The translations under genes and the position numbers were made by a program. This document shows positions 45,172-54,368 of a DNA stretch of 64,000 bases, in pieces. The stretch comes from Acidobacteriota bacterium (GTDB taxonomy: Bacteria > Acidobacteriota > Terriglobia > Terriglobales > Acidobacteriaceae). Under the pieces are notes generated by a model, which saw only the letters and a program-made list of their open reading frames with translations, was not told the origin of the DNA and did not search any database. Position 1 is the first letter of the stretch; every line of letters begins with the position of its first letter. The DNA lies in contig JAJZVX010000001.1 of assembly GCA_021846985.1 (NCBI GenBank), forward strand, positions 186,001-250,000. Direction: 5' to 3'.

Positions 45172-46950
45172 CTACTTGGTTGCGTCGTAGCTGCGGCGGC
45201 GCGGCTTGATGTACTGAATGTCCACATCTTCAAATTCAAAGCGCGGCCCGGCCACGTCGCCGGTGAAAATAGCCTTGGTGGTTTTTAGGAACTTCTCGTC
45301 GTTGCGCTCCGGGAACTCCGGCTTGTAGTGCGCTCCGCGCGACTCGTCGCGCAGCAGCGCGCCCTGCACCACGGTTCGCGCGAGCTCCAGCATGTTTTTG
45401 AGTTGCCGCGCGAAGGCGAAGCTGGTGTTGGCCCACTGGCTGCGGTCGGCCAGGTTCACGTTCTTGTACCTCTCCAGCAGTTCCACGATCTTTGCGTCGG
45501 CCTGCTTCAGGCCTTTGTTGTAGCGGATCACGGCGGCGTGCTCGGTCATGATATTACCCAGTTCGCGCCAGATCTTGAAGGGATTCTCCGTTCCCTGGTT
45601 CTGCATCAGCCGGTTGTTGATCTCCGCCTGGCGCGCCACCTCGGCGGCTTGTCCGCCGTCGCCATCGGCGGCGGGCAGATCTTTGGCGTAAGTCAGCGCG
45701 TTCGGTCCGGCCTGGAATCCTCCGTAGATGCAGCTCATCAGGGAATTGGCGCCTAGCCGGTTGGCGCCGTGATACTGGTATTCGCACTCGCCGGCCGCAA
45801 AGATGCCGGGAATATTGGTCATCTGGTTGAAGTCCACCCACAGCCCGCCCATGGTGTAGTGCATGCCCGGGAAGATCTTCATGGGCTCAACATGCGGATC
45901 GACGCCGACGAACTTCTCGTAGATCTCGAGGATACCGCCCAGCTTGCGGTCCAGGGTGGCGCGGTCGATGTGCGTGAGGTCAAGGTAGACCATGGGCTGG
46001 CCGTCCACTCCAAGACCTTCTTCGTAAACAACGCGGTGAATGGCGCGCGTGGCCACGTCGCGCGGCACCAGGTTGCCATACTTCGGGTACCACTCTTCGA
46101 GGAAGTAGAACCGCTCCGCTTCGGGAATCTGTTTGGCCGGCCGCTTGTCTCCGGGCGCTCTCGGCACCCACACGCGCCCGCCTTCGCCGCGCGCCGACTC
46201 CGACATCAAGCGCAGCTTGTCTTCTCCGGGAATCGACGTGGGGTGCACCTGAATGAACTCGCCGTTCGCGTACCACGCGCCCTGCTGGAAGACCGCCGAC
46301 TGCGCCGAGCCCGTGCAGACCACCGAATTGGTGCTCTTGCCAAAGATGGCGCCGATGCCGCCGGTGGCCAGGATAAGGGCCTCGGCCGGGAAGGAGCGCA
46401 ACTCCATGGTGCGCAGGTTCAGCGCGGTAATGCCCCGTGCCTGTCCCTTGCCGTCGATCACCGCCGAGAGAAACTCCCAGCCTTCGAATTTGCGGACCTT
46501 GCCTTCAGCCTCATACCGCCGCACCTGCTCGTCGAGCGCGTAGAGCAGTTGCTGCCCGGTCGTGGCTCCGGCAAAGGCGGTGCGATGATACAGTGTGCCG
46601 CCGAACCGCCTGAAATCGAGCATGCCTTCCGGCGTCCGGTTGAAGGGAACGCCCATGCGGTCCAGCAGGTCGATGATGGCCGGCGCCGCCTCGCACATCG
46701 CCTTCACGGGCGTCTGATTGGCCAGAAAGTCGCCGCCGTAAATGGTGTCGTCGAAGTGCTGCCAGGTGGTGTCGCCTTCGCCCTTCAGATTCTTGGCCGC
46801 ATTGATGCCGCCCTGCGCGCAAACCGAGTGCGAACGCTTAACCGGGACAATCGAAAACAGATCGACGGCTCCGCCCGCCTCGGCGATCTTGATGACCGCG
46901 GCCAAACCGGCCAGGCCGCCGCCTACTACGATGATTCTGGGTAATGCCAT
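45172..46950 (-). CDS. sdhA: succinate dehydrogenase flavoprotein subunit (set 2)
   Basis: 592-residue catalytic subunit: FAD loop VVGGGLAGLAAVIKIAEAGG, flavinylation histidine in KRSHSVCAQGG, VHPTSIPGEDKLRLMSESA with substrate-site residues, and HYTMGGLWVDF. Fits the B. subtilis/epsilonproteobacterial type B family. 18 bases upstream of sdhB2, 36 downstream of sdhC2. Confidence 0.93.
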   Translation of the reverse strand: MALPRIIVVGGGLAGLAAVIKIAEAGGAVDLFSIVPVKRSHSVCAQGGINAAKNLKGEGDTTWQHFDDTIYGGDFLANQTPVKAMCEAAPAIIDLLDRMGVPFNRTPEGMLDFRRFGGTLYHRTAFAGATTGQQLLYALDEQVRRYEAEGKVRKFEGWEFLSAVIDGKGQARGITALNLRTMELRSFPAEALILATGGIGAIFGKSTNSVVCTGSAQSAVFQQGAWYANGEFIQVHPTSIPGEDKLRLMSESARGEGGRVWVPRAPGDKRPAKQIPEAERFYFLEEWYPKYGNLVPRDVATRAIHRVVYEEGLGVDGQPMVYLDLTHIDRATLDRKLGGILEIYEKFVGVDPHVEPMKIFPGMHYTMGGLWVDFNQMTNIPGIFAAGECEYQYHGANRLGANSLMSCIYGGFQAGPNALTYAKDLPAADGDGGQAAEVARQAEINNRLMQNQGTENPFKIWRELGNIMTEHAAVIRYNKGLKQADAKIVELLERYKNVNLADRSQWANTSFAFARQLKNMLELARTVVQGALLRDESRGAHYKPEFPERNDEKFLKTTKAIFTGDVAGPRFEFEDVDIQYIKPRRRSYDATK

Positions 46951-46986
46951 GAACCCCCCGTACCTTTCCGCCGCAAGCCCCGGCGT

Positions 46987-47769
46987 TTAGCTCAACATCG
47001 TCCTTACAGTTGCCAACGCCGCCGGTCCTGCCGGGACGGCCGTTTGGGAAACGGCGGCGGGCGGGTTCTCGGCAGCTTGCGGATACCGGCCTCCGACAAA
47101 GGCCCAGATGCCCGCCAGCCCAAGCACCGCCAGCGCCACGCCCAGCGCCGCGCACACATAGCCAAAGCGCTTGCGCGCCTGTTTGCCCGGCAGTATGCCC
47201 CACTTGGCCGCGAACAGCCAGATGCCATAGGCAAAATGCCAGCAGATGGCGATCATGGCGATGATGTAGACCGCCAGCATCCAGGGATTCGCCAGTTCGT
47301 GTTGCACCTTGGCGAAGGCCATATACGGATGCTCTGGCAGACTTACTCCCATGAAGCGCTGGCGGATCACATGCTGCGCGATGTAGAAAAAGGCGATCAC
47401 GCCGGTGTAGCGCTGCGCCGTGTACATCCAGTTGCCGGCCCACGGATAGTAAACGATGTTCGACTTGCCCCGCAGCCAGATATAGACGCCGTAAAGGCCG
47501 TGATAGGCGAGCGGAATGAAGATGAACACCCACTCCAACACCCGCACCAGCGGCAGACTGTTCAGAAAGTGCACCTGCGCCCCGTAAGCGGCTGGTCCTT
47601 TCAGCGCCTCGAAGTTCGACAACAGATGCTCCAGCAGAAAAGCCCCGAGGGGAATAATGCCCAGCAGCGAGTGCAGTTTGCGCCACAGGAAGGTTGTTCC
47701 CTCTGCGGCGCGCAACGGCTGGACACCGCGCCGCACAACGTGCGCGGTTGTATTTTGAGCAGTTGCCAT
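46987..47769 (-). CDS. sdhC: succinate dehydrogenase cytochrome b subunit, type B (set 2)
   Basis: 260-residue membrane anchor with five main helices, the size and plan of the diheme SdhC of B. subtilis-type complexes. Histidines in WRKLHSLLGIIPLGAFLLEH, LAYHGLYGVYIWL, FYIAQHVIRQRF and CWHFAYGIWLF are candidate ligands of two hemes b. The C-terminal ~25 residues are proline/alanine-rich. First gene after gltA2 (140 bp gap), which contains only a degenerate operator-like sequence (GGTGT-CCTGCA-TCACA at 47860-47875, two mismatches). Confidence 0.9.
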   Translation of the reverse strand: MATAQNTTAHVVRRGVQPLRAAEGTTFLWRKLHSLLGIIPLGAFLLEHLLSNFEALKGPAAYGAQVHFLNSLPLVRVLEWVFIFIPLAYHGLYGVYIWLRGKSNIVYYPWAGNWMYTAQRYTGVIAFFYIAQHVIRQRFMGVSLPEHPYMAFAKVQHELANPWMLAVYIIAMIAICWHFAYGIWLFAAKWGILPGKQARKRFGYVCAALGVALAVLGLAGIWAFVGGRYPQAAENPPAAVSQTAVPAGPAALATVRTMLS

Positions 47770-47909
47770 GGGTTGTTCAGCTCCTAATCAAGCTACGGTT
47801 CCAGAAGATACACGAATCTACTGAGTATGCGGGACCGCGTGGGTTTCTCCTGCATTATTGGTGTCCTGCATCACATCCGTCAAGGCGCGGCCGTGGCGAG
47901 GAGCTCTGG

Positions 47910-49220
47910 CTAGAGCTTCGGTTCACCGTCCACCGCGCGCTCCGCGATGGGCACAAAACTGCGCTTGCGCTGCCCTGTATAGATCTGCCGCGGCCGCGCG
48001 ATTTTCTGTTCGGTGTCCTGCACCAGTTCCTGCCACTGCGCCAGCCAGCCCACTGTGCGCGGAATGGCGAAGAGCACGGTAAACATCTCCGGCTTGAATC
48101 CCATTGCCTGGTAGATCAGTCCCGAATAGAAGTCCACGTTGGGATAGAGCTTGCGTTTGACGAAGTACTCGTCCTCCAGCGCGATCCGCTCCAGTTCCAT
48201 GGCGATTTCGAGTTTTGGGTTTTGCCGCGTCACGCCGAACACTTCCATGGCCGTCCGCTTGATGATCTTCGCGCGCGGATCATGATTCTTGTATACGCGG
48301 TGGCCGAAGCCCATCAGCTTTCCGTGACCGTCCTTGATCTTGCGAATATAGTCGGGAATTGCGGCCGTGCTACCGATCTCGTCCAGCATGCGTATCACCT
48401 GCTCGTTGGCGCCGCCGTGCAGCGGTCCCGACAGTGCGCTGGCCGCGGACGCCGCGGCCAGATAAGGATCGGCCTGCGCGCTGCCCACCGAGCGCATCAC
48501 ATTGGTGCTGCAATTCTGCTCGTGGTCGGCATGAAGGATGAACAGAATGTCCAGAGCCCGCGCCAGCACGGGATTGGCCGCGTACTTGGGCTCCACCATC
48601 TTCCACAGCATGTTCATGAAGTTTTCGGTGTAATTCAGGTCGTTGTCCGGGTACACATAGGGGAAGCCCAGGTTATGCCGGTACGACATGGCCGCCATCG
48701 ACGGCATTTTGGCGATCAACCGCTTCATCTGCAGCAGCCGGTTCTGCGGATCGCGCACGTCGCGTGCGTCCGGATACACCGTGGAAAGCGCCGCCATGGT
48801 GCTCACCAGCATCGGCATGGGATGCGAATCGTAGCGGAAGCCCTCCATGAACTTCTTGGTCGTTTCGTTCAGCATGGTGCGGTGCGTGATCTCGTAAACC
48901 CACCGATCGAGCTGCTGCGCGCTGGGCAACTCACCAAAAAGAATCAGGTAAGCCACTTCGAGGAACGTGCATTTCTCCGCCAGGACTTCAATCGGATAGC
49001 CCCGGTACTCGAGAATGCCGCGGTCGCCATCAATGTATGTGATGCTGCTGCGGCACGAAGCCGTATTCATGAATGCCGGATCGTACAACATCAACCCGAA
49101 ATCCTCTTCTCCATTCCGCATCTGCCGGAAATCCATAGCCCGCACGGTCCCATCCTCGATGGGCAGGGTGAAGGTGCGATCGGTGCGATTGTCGGTAACG
49201 GTAAGAGTGTTTTGTGCCAT
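47910..49220 (-). CDS. gltA: citrate synthase, copy 2
   Basis: 436-residue paralogue of gltA1 with the same catalytic segments (GPLHGGANEQV, GFGHRVYKNHDPRA, NVDFYSGL) and the same N-terminal domain (LTVTDNRTDRTFTLPIEDG). The two copies are highly similar over their full length. It heads the sdhCAB set 2 operon and has a perfect CRP/FNR-like palindrome 156-171 bp upstream. Confidence 0.93.
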   Translation of the reverse strand: MAQNTLTVTDNRTDRTFTLPIEDGTVRAMDFRQMRNGEEDFGLMLYDPAFMNTASCRSSITYIDGDRGILEYRGYPIEVLAEKCTFLEVAYLILFGELPSAQQLDRWVYEITHRTMLNETTKKFMEGFRYDSHPMPMLVSTMAALSTVYPDARDVRDPQNRLLQMKRLIAKMPSMAAMSYRHNLGFPYVYPDNDLNYTENFMNMLWKMVEPKYAANPVLARALDILFILHADHEQNCSTNVMRSVGSAQADPYLAAASAASALSGPLHGGANEQVIRMLDEIGSTAAIPDYIRKIKDGHGKLMGFGHRVYKNHDPRAKIIKRTAMEVFGVTRQNPKLEIAMELERIALEDEYFVKRKLYPNVDFYSGLIYQAMGFKPEMFTVLFAIPRTVGWLAQWQELVQDTEQKIARPRQIYTGQRKRSFVPIAERAVDGEPKL

Positions 49221-49602
49221 GAAGAATTCTCCTGGGGTTACGAAGCCTGATTTTGGTTGGAATGCACACTTATACCCGGACTGCTGCCTTCTCTATTCCT
49301 CGATCCTTTCGGTGCGCGCGAGAGAGGCAAACAATCGTGCTTTTTTGACCCTGCTTTGTTGCACATCTGCGAGTCTGTGACTGGAATCACACATGAGGAA
49401 TCGCCACATCTATTTTATGTGCGGAAAGACACTTCGTGATGTGGAGCGCAAAGAGGCGTCTCCTTTCCCTTCTCTTCTCTGCCTCGGCGCGGATGTCTGG
49501 GCCGTGGTAAACGCAGTTACCGCTTCCCGTCAACATGCGTCGCATCTGAGGCTTATGGAAAACTCTGTGGGCGGTTCTTGCAGTCGAGCCCTCTTTTCTG
49601 GT
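49221..49602. other. 382 bp region between rdgB end and gltA2 start
   Basis: Promoter region of gltA2; no gene. Besides the palindrome at 49376-49391 it holds a -10-like TATAAG on the minus strand (49274 to 49269), which would put a transcript start near 49262. The part 49400-49600, next to the convergent side of rdgB, shows no clear element. Confidence 0.55.
49376..49391. promoter_or_regulatory. perfect CRP/FNR/HcpR-like operator upstream of gltA2
   Basis: TGTGA-CTGGAA-TCACA matches the TGTGA-N6-TCACA palindrome exactly. No -10 box lies at class II spacing. The best -10 (TATAAG, 49269-49274) would put the operator at about -121.5, in line with a class I, helically phased position, or another promoter is used. 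Confidence 0.6.
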
Positions 49603-50226
49603 TCAAACGCCCAGCGCCGGGAGCAAGGCGGCGATCGCCCGGCCACGATGGCTGAGCGTGAGCTTGGTCTCAAGGCTGATTTCGGCCATTGTCTGCTGCA
49701 ACTCGGGCAAATAGAACAGTGGATCGTACCCAAAGCCTCCGGTTCCGCGCGGAGCTTCCAGAATCACTCCGCTGACCGAGCCCTCGGCCTTGTGCAGCAC
49801 GACCCCGTCGCGGGCCGTGACCAGCACACAACGGTAGCGCGCCGTCCGTTTTTCCGCTGGTATGCCCGCCAGCTTCTCCAGCAGCATGATGTTGTTCCAC
49901 ACATCGGTATTGTCGTTGGCGCCCGGCAGGTCCACGAGGCCGGCGTCTGCCGCGTAACGCGCCGAACGCACCCCCGGCGCTCCGTCCAGCGCGTCCACTT
50001 CCAGCCCCGAGTCGTCTGCCAGTACCAGTTCTCCCGGGGCGAAGCGCGAATAATACTCGGCCTTGAGCGTTGCGTTGGCCTCAAAGGTAGCGCCGTTTTC
50101 TTCCGGCGCGGCAACGGCGTCGAGGCCGGGCAGCGGCTCCAAGGCGATGGCATGGGCCAGTGCAGCCGTGCGAAAGTCGCGCAGCTTGCCCTGGCTGGAG
50201 GTGGCGACGTACAAGCGAAGGGCCAT
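49603..50226 (-). CDS. rdgB: non-canonical purine NTP pyrophosphatase (RdgB/HAM1)
   Basis: 207-residue house-cleaning enzyme hydrolysing dITP/XTP. Seen: LYVATSSQGKLRDF at the N-terminus, TFEANATLKAEYYSRF, LADDSGLEVDALDGAPGVRS, GFGYDPLF and SHRGRA near the end. Start at 50226 (MALRLYVATS); a longer in-frame start is arginine/alanine-rich and non-family. 120 bp after the UPF0182 gene. Confidence 0.92.
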   Translation of the reverse strand: MALRLYVATSSQGKLRDFRTAALAHAIALEPLPGLDAVAAPEENGATFEANATLKAEYYSRFAPGELVLADDSGLEVDALDGAPGVRSARYAADAGLVDLPGANDNTDVWNNIMLLEKLAGIPAEKRTARYRCVLVTARDGVVLHKAEGSVSGVILEAPRGTGGFGYDPLFYLPELQQTMAEISLETKLTLSHRGRAIAALLPALGV

Positions 50227-50346
50227 AAGAGGAGTGTAACGACTCCGGCGCCGCCGCTGAAGAGGGCCGGGAATGTGCGCCGCACCGCTCTCGCCCGCCG
50301 TCAAGGCCGTTCGCCGCGCAGCCGCGTGGTTCGGCCCCGGCATCGA

Positions 50347-53154
50347 TCAGCGATGCTGGCTTAGCTTCTGCAGCACCTGTTTGAGCGCGTCCAGCTTTTG
50401 CCCGGCCTCGCCCAGCTTGCCTTCCGCCGTCAGCCGCTGATAATCGTCGAAATCTCTAGCCGCTTCGGAGATGAGCCCGTGCAGGTCGGCCGCTGCCGGC
50501 GCGGCCGCGGCATTCTCCGCATTAGATGGTGTCCCCGGCGCTGCGCTTAATTGCGGAGCGCTCCCGCCAAAGAGCGCGGTTAACGCTGACTCGAAGGTCG
50601 GCCCATAGGCCAGCTTATCCTGCAGCGCCAGTACCACCAGCCGCAGTTCCGGCATCGGGCTTCGCTCCGCCTGCAGATAGATGGGCTCGGCGTAGAGCAG
50701 CGCCTTGCCCGAAGGAATTACCAGCAGGCTTCCGCGCCGCACGTGCGATCCCTGCTGATTCCACAGGCTGAGCTGTCCGGAGAGCTGGGCGTTCTGGTCG
50801 ATGCGCGCCTCAATCTGCAGCGGTCCATCCACCAGCTTGGTCTTGGGGAAGTCGTAGACCATGGTGGTCCCGTAGTGTTCGCCGTCTGACCGGCCTGCGA
50901 TCCATCCAATCAAGTTGTTGCGGTTTACCGGAGTGAAGGGCAGAATCTCCACGAACTCCACCCCTGTTTCGCCGGGCAGCCGCATCAGGATGAAGTTCGG
51001 CTGCATGGGTTGCGTGGTCTGCTCTCCGCCTTCGCCCATGCCCACCTGGCTGGCAACCGTCCACTGGTCTTCGCGGTTATAGAAAACCTCCGGGTCGGTC
51101 ATGTGATACAGCCCGTACACTTGCGCCTGCAGTTGCAGCAGCAACTCCGGGTAGCGCGTGTGCCGGCGCAGCCCCGCCGGCATCTCGGATGCGTCCCGGA
51201 ACAGGCTGGGGAAAACGCGCCGGTAGGCGGCCAGGATGGGATCGTGCTCGTCAAAGACGTAAAACGTGATGGTTCCGTTGTAGGCGTCGATCACGGCCTT
51301 TACGCTGTTGCGCATATAGTTGATGTTGTCGTCGCCAAACGGGTAATGCGTCGAATCGGGATACTCGTCGGAAGTGGTGAAGCCGTCGATGATCCACGAC
51401 AGATGTCCGTCGTCGTCCAGTACGATGTACGGGTCCTGTTCAAAGGTCAGGAACGGCGCCAGCTTGGTGACGCGGCTGCGCACGCTTCGCCGCATCAGCA
51501 GCCGGCTTTCCGGCGTTACGTCGTCGCTGAACGGCAGCTTGGCCAGGTCGCCGCGGTCGAAGGCGATCAGCAGACGGCGCAGGAATCCTCCCAACACAAT
51601 GCCGCCGCTGCCGTCATAGCGCGTCAGGTTGTTGGTGTCGCCCTGCGGATAATTGAACTCCTTTTGCCGCGTCTTTACGTAGACATCAGTGTTGGTCAAC
51701 TCGCCGAAATAAATTTCCGGCTGCTTCACATCGAGGCCGGGCACTGTGCTTTGCACAGGCATGTTCGAAAGAGTAAGGGTTGGCAGCCCTTCCGGCGTGA
51801 AGCCATTCACCGGATTCATGGTGATTCCGTAGCCGTGCGTATAGATCAATTTCTCGTTGATCCAGTTCTGGCTGCTCTCCGGAAGCTTGTCCACGTTCAG
51901 CTCGCGCGCCGCCAGCATCACCTCACGCATCTCGCCGCCTATCTGGTAGCGGTCGATGTCGATGTCGGGAAAATCGTAATAAGTGCGGATTTCCTGAATC
52001 TGCCGGAGCGTGTCCTGCAGAGCCCGCCAGTCCCACAGCCGGATGTTTTTAAAGGTGGCCTGGTTGTTGGCTGGATCGGTCGCGTCCACAGTCGTTTCCG
52101 CGGGAAACTTCCGCTGCAGGAAATGGTCCAGTCCAAAGGCCTTGCGCGTCATTGCAATATTGTTTGCGATGTAGGGCCGCTCGCGATCCAGCTCGTTCGG
52201 CTTCACAATGAAGCTGGTCACGTACCAGCCTGCCGCGCCAAAGGCCAGATAGCACGCCGCCGTCGGAACCATGGCTGCCAGCAGCCAACGGCCGCGCGGC
52301 CTGCGCGCCGCGTTCGCTCCTGCGATCGCGGCTCCCAGCACGAGCGCGGCGCACACCGCCCACTTGCCTGCCAGCGTCACATGTGCGTCGGTGTAGGTGA
52401 CTCCGTCGAAGATGGTGTGGTGCGCAAAGAGCAGATCGAAGCGGCTCAGCCACACGCGGAAGGCCGCCACAAGCAGCAGAAACACAGCCGACAGCGACAG
52501 TCCGCGCCAGGGCAGTTGCAGGCCGCTCAGCCGCCGCTCGTCCAGCGCCCGCGCCCCGCCGCTCACCAGAAGAAATAATCCCGCGGTCAGGCACGACAGG
52601 ATCGCCAGTGTCAGCAGCCAGCCGGCAATCAACTGCAATCCCGGCAGGGTAAAGAGAAAGAAGCTCACCGGTTTGTGGAAGATCGGGTCCAGCGTTCCGT
52701 CGTCCGCCCGCGGCGCAAACCAGAAGAGAGCCAGCGTTGGCCATTCGGCGGCCATGGCGCCACCCGTGACCAGCGCCACCAGTCCCGCGCCGGCAATTCC
52801 GATTCCGTTCAACACCGGCCGGACCGATAGCGTGACTTCCCGCCCGCCGAACAGCAGGGTGTGGTCCAGCGGCAGGTCCGCGCGATGCGACCGCTTCAGC
52901 AGCGAGAAGACGCTGTACAGAACGGCGAACGTGACGGCTGCAAAGAACGCGAAGATGGCCCATTGCAGCCCCAGCATCTTCACAAACACGTTCCCGTATC
53001 CGAGCGAGCGGAACCACAACAGGTTCACCCAATAGGAAACCGCGGTCCGGCTTCCGAGAAAAACAAGCGCGACGATCGCAATCAGGATAAGAAGTCCGCG
53101 GTTCTGCCGCCGCCGTGGCGTTGCCTGCCGCGGCCAATCAATCCATTCGGGCAT
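50347..53154 (-). CDS. UPF0182-family large membrane protein
   Basis: 935-residue protein with about seven N-terminal helices (residues ~20-340) and a large soluble domain with WDWRALQDTLRQIQEIRTYY, YTHGYGITMNPVNGF and FVDPVL-like UPF0182 segments such as VFPSLFRDASEMPAGLRRHTRYPE. The C-terminal ~80 residues form an alanine-rich linker and a charged helix. Function unknown in all bacteria; length is normal for the family. Divergent from the pfkB gene. Confidence 0.88.
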   Translation of the reverse strand: MPEWIDWPRQATPRRRQNRGLLILIAIVALVFLGSRTAVSYWVNLLWFRSLGYGNVFVKMLGLQWAIFAFFAAVTFAVLYSVFSLLKRSHRADLPLDHTLLFGGREVTLSVRPVLNGIGIAGAGLVALVTGGAMAAEWPTLALFWFAPRADDGTLDPIFHKPVSFFLFTLPGLQLIAGWLLTLAILSCLTAGLFLLVSGGARALDERRLSGLQLPWRGLSLSAVFLLLVAAFRVWLSRFDLLFAHHTIFDGVTYTDAHVTLAGKWAVCAALVLGAAIAGANAARRPRGRWLLAAMVPTAACYLAFGAAGWYVTSFIVKPNELDRERPYIANNIAMTRKAFGLDHFLQRKFPAETTVDATDPANNQATFKNIRLWDWRALQDTLRQIQEIRTYYDFPDIDIDRYQIGGEMREVMLAARELNVDKLPESSQNWINEKLIYTHGYGITMNPVNGFTPEGLPTLTLSNMPVQSTVPGLDVKQPEIYFGELTNTDVYVKTRQKEFNYPQGDTNNLTRYDGSGGIVLGGFLRRLLIAFDRGDLAKLPFSDDVTPESRLLMRRSVRSRVTKLAPFLTFEQDPYIVLDDDGHLSWIIDGFTTSDEYPDSTHYPFGDDNINYMRNSVKAVIDAYNGTITFYVFDEHDPILAAYRRVFPSLFRDASEMPAGLRRHTRYPELLLQLQAQVYGLYHMTDPEVFYNREDQWTVASQVGMGEGGEQTTQPMQPNFILMRLPGETGVEFVEILPFTPVNRNNLIGWIAGRSDGEHYGTTMVYDFPKTKLVDGPLQIEARIDQNAQLSGQLSLWNQQGSHVRRGSLLVIPSGKALLYAEPIYLQAERSPMPELRLVVLALQDKLAYGPTFESALTALFGGSAPQLSAAPGTPSNAENAAAAPAAADLHGLISEAARDFDDYQRLTAEGKLGEAGQKLDALKQVLQKLSQHR

Positions 53155-53403
53155 GGTGCTGCTCCGTTCTGTTAGTCGTTCCAGCCCGCGCTCCGCGCAA
53201 TTCAGCGGCAGCCCGCGCGAACGGCCACTTCCACTTTAGTCTTCTTCGGCCCACTTTGCAGCGATTCCCGTCTTTCGCGTGTTTTTTGCCGGTGTACGCG
53301 TTCCGGCGGCGCCGCTTTGTTGCTGCTGTTGACTGCGGAGGCAAGCTCCGCCCACCGACACGCTGGAGCGAGTTCCCAGGCTGGCGTTCATCTTGCCGCC
53401 CTC

Positions 53404-53409
53404 TATAAT
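53404..53409 (+). promoter_or_regulatory. -10 box suggesting a leaderless pfkB transcript
   Basis: A consensus TATAAT ends 6 bases before the pfkB ATG (53416), so transcription would start at or next to the start codon. No ribosome-binding site precedes the ATG and no clear -35 box was seen (CTGGCG at 17-bp spacing). Confidence 0.5.
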
Positions 53410-53415
53410 CGCCGT

Positions 53416-54363
53416 ATGCCTGAGTTGCCGCTGGTTGATCTCGTGGGCGTTGGGTTGAACGCCATCGACATTCTCATCCCCCTCTCCGAATTCCCGGCGC
53501 GAGGTTCCAAGTCCTGGTATCGCGGCGATTCCATTCTGCCCGGGGGCCAGGCTGCCAGCACCGTTATTGCCTGCCGGCAGTGGGGACTCAGCACGCGCTA
53601 TGTCGGCAAGGTCGGCGAGGACGAAGGCGGCCGCCTGCACCAGAAAACCTTCGCTCAGGCCGGCGTCGATGCGCGGCTGGTTGTCTCTCCGGAAGGAGCC
53701 AGTCCGCAGTCGCTCATCCTTGTGGATGCGGGCGGCGAGCGCACCGTGCTTTGCCGCAGCGATGAGCGCGTCCAGCTCCAGCCCGCCGATCTGCAGCGCG
53801 ACTGGATCGTTCGCGCGCGCGCCCTCCACCTCGACGGCTGTGAGATTGCCGCTGCTACTCAGGCTGCCTTGTGGGCGCGCGCCGCGGGCATTCCCGTCAT
53901 CGCCGATCTCGACGAAATCTATCCCGGCGTCCACCGGCTCATTGAAAACATCGACTATCTTATCGTCAGCCGCGACTTTCCCGGCCGGCTTACCGGCGAG
54001 GCCGATCTGGAAACCGCCTTGCAGCGCATTCAAACCCGCTATGGCTGCAAACTCACCGCCGCCACGCTGGGCTGCGATGGCGTGGTGGCCTGGGATGGCG
54101 CTTGCTTCCAACATCGCTGCGCCTATCGTGTGCCTGTGGTCGATACCACTGGCGCCGGTGATATCTTCCATGCCGGTTTCATTTATGCCCTTTTTCAGGG
54201 CTGGCCGCTTCCGCGCCAACTCGACTTTGCCTGCGCGGCCGCGGCGCTCAACTGTACCGCCTCCGGGGCGCGCGGCGGCATACGGCCTGTGGAGGCCATT
54301 GAACAGTTGATGGCTGCCGGCGACCGGTACGATCCGGCCGGCTTCCTCTCCTGTGTCCGCTGA
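53416..54363 (+). CDS. PfkB/ribokinase-family sugar kinase
   Basis: 315 residues with both PfkB signatures: the N-terminal LPGGQAASTVIACRQWG region and the C-terminal DTTGAGDIFHAGF anion-hole/catalytic-base motif. Substrate not predictable (ribokinase, fructokinase or nucleoside kinase-like). Start at 53416 (MPELPLVDLVGVGLN) because it begins the Rossmann-like fold; an earlier in-frame start is non-family. Ends 5 bases before the convergent DHA2 gene. Confidence 0.85.
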   Translation: MPELPLVDLVGVGLNAIDILIPLSEFPARGSKSWYRGDSILPGGQAASTVIACRQWGLSTRYVGKVGEDEGGRLHQKTFAQAGVDARLVVSPEGASPQSLILVDAGGERTVLCRSDERVQLQPADLQRDWIVRARALHLDGCEIAAATQAALWARAAGIPVIADLDEIYPGVHRLIENIDYLIVSRDFPGRLTGEADLETALQRIQTRYGCKLTAATLGCDGVVAWDGACFQHRCAYRVPVVDTTGAGDIFHAGFIYALFQGWPLPRQLDFACAAAALNCTASGARGGIRPVEAIEQLMAAGDRYDPAGFLSCVR

Positions 54364-54368
54364 CCGCC

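Noticed and set aside
47694-49250. 518-codon open frame on the plus strand across gltA2
   Set aside because: Antisense to a complete citrate synthase; a similar shadow lies over gltA1, as expected from codon bias.
51010-52578. 522-codon open frame on the plus strand across the UPF0182 gene
   Set aside because: Antisense shadow; the UPF0182 frame has membrane helices and family motifs.
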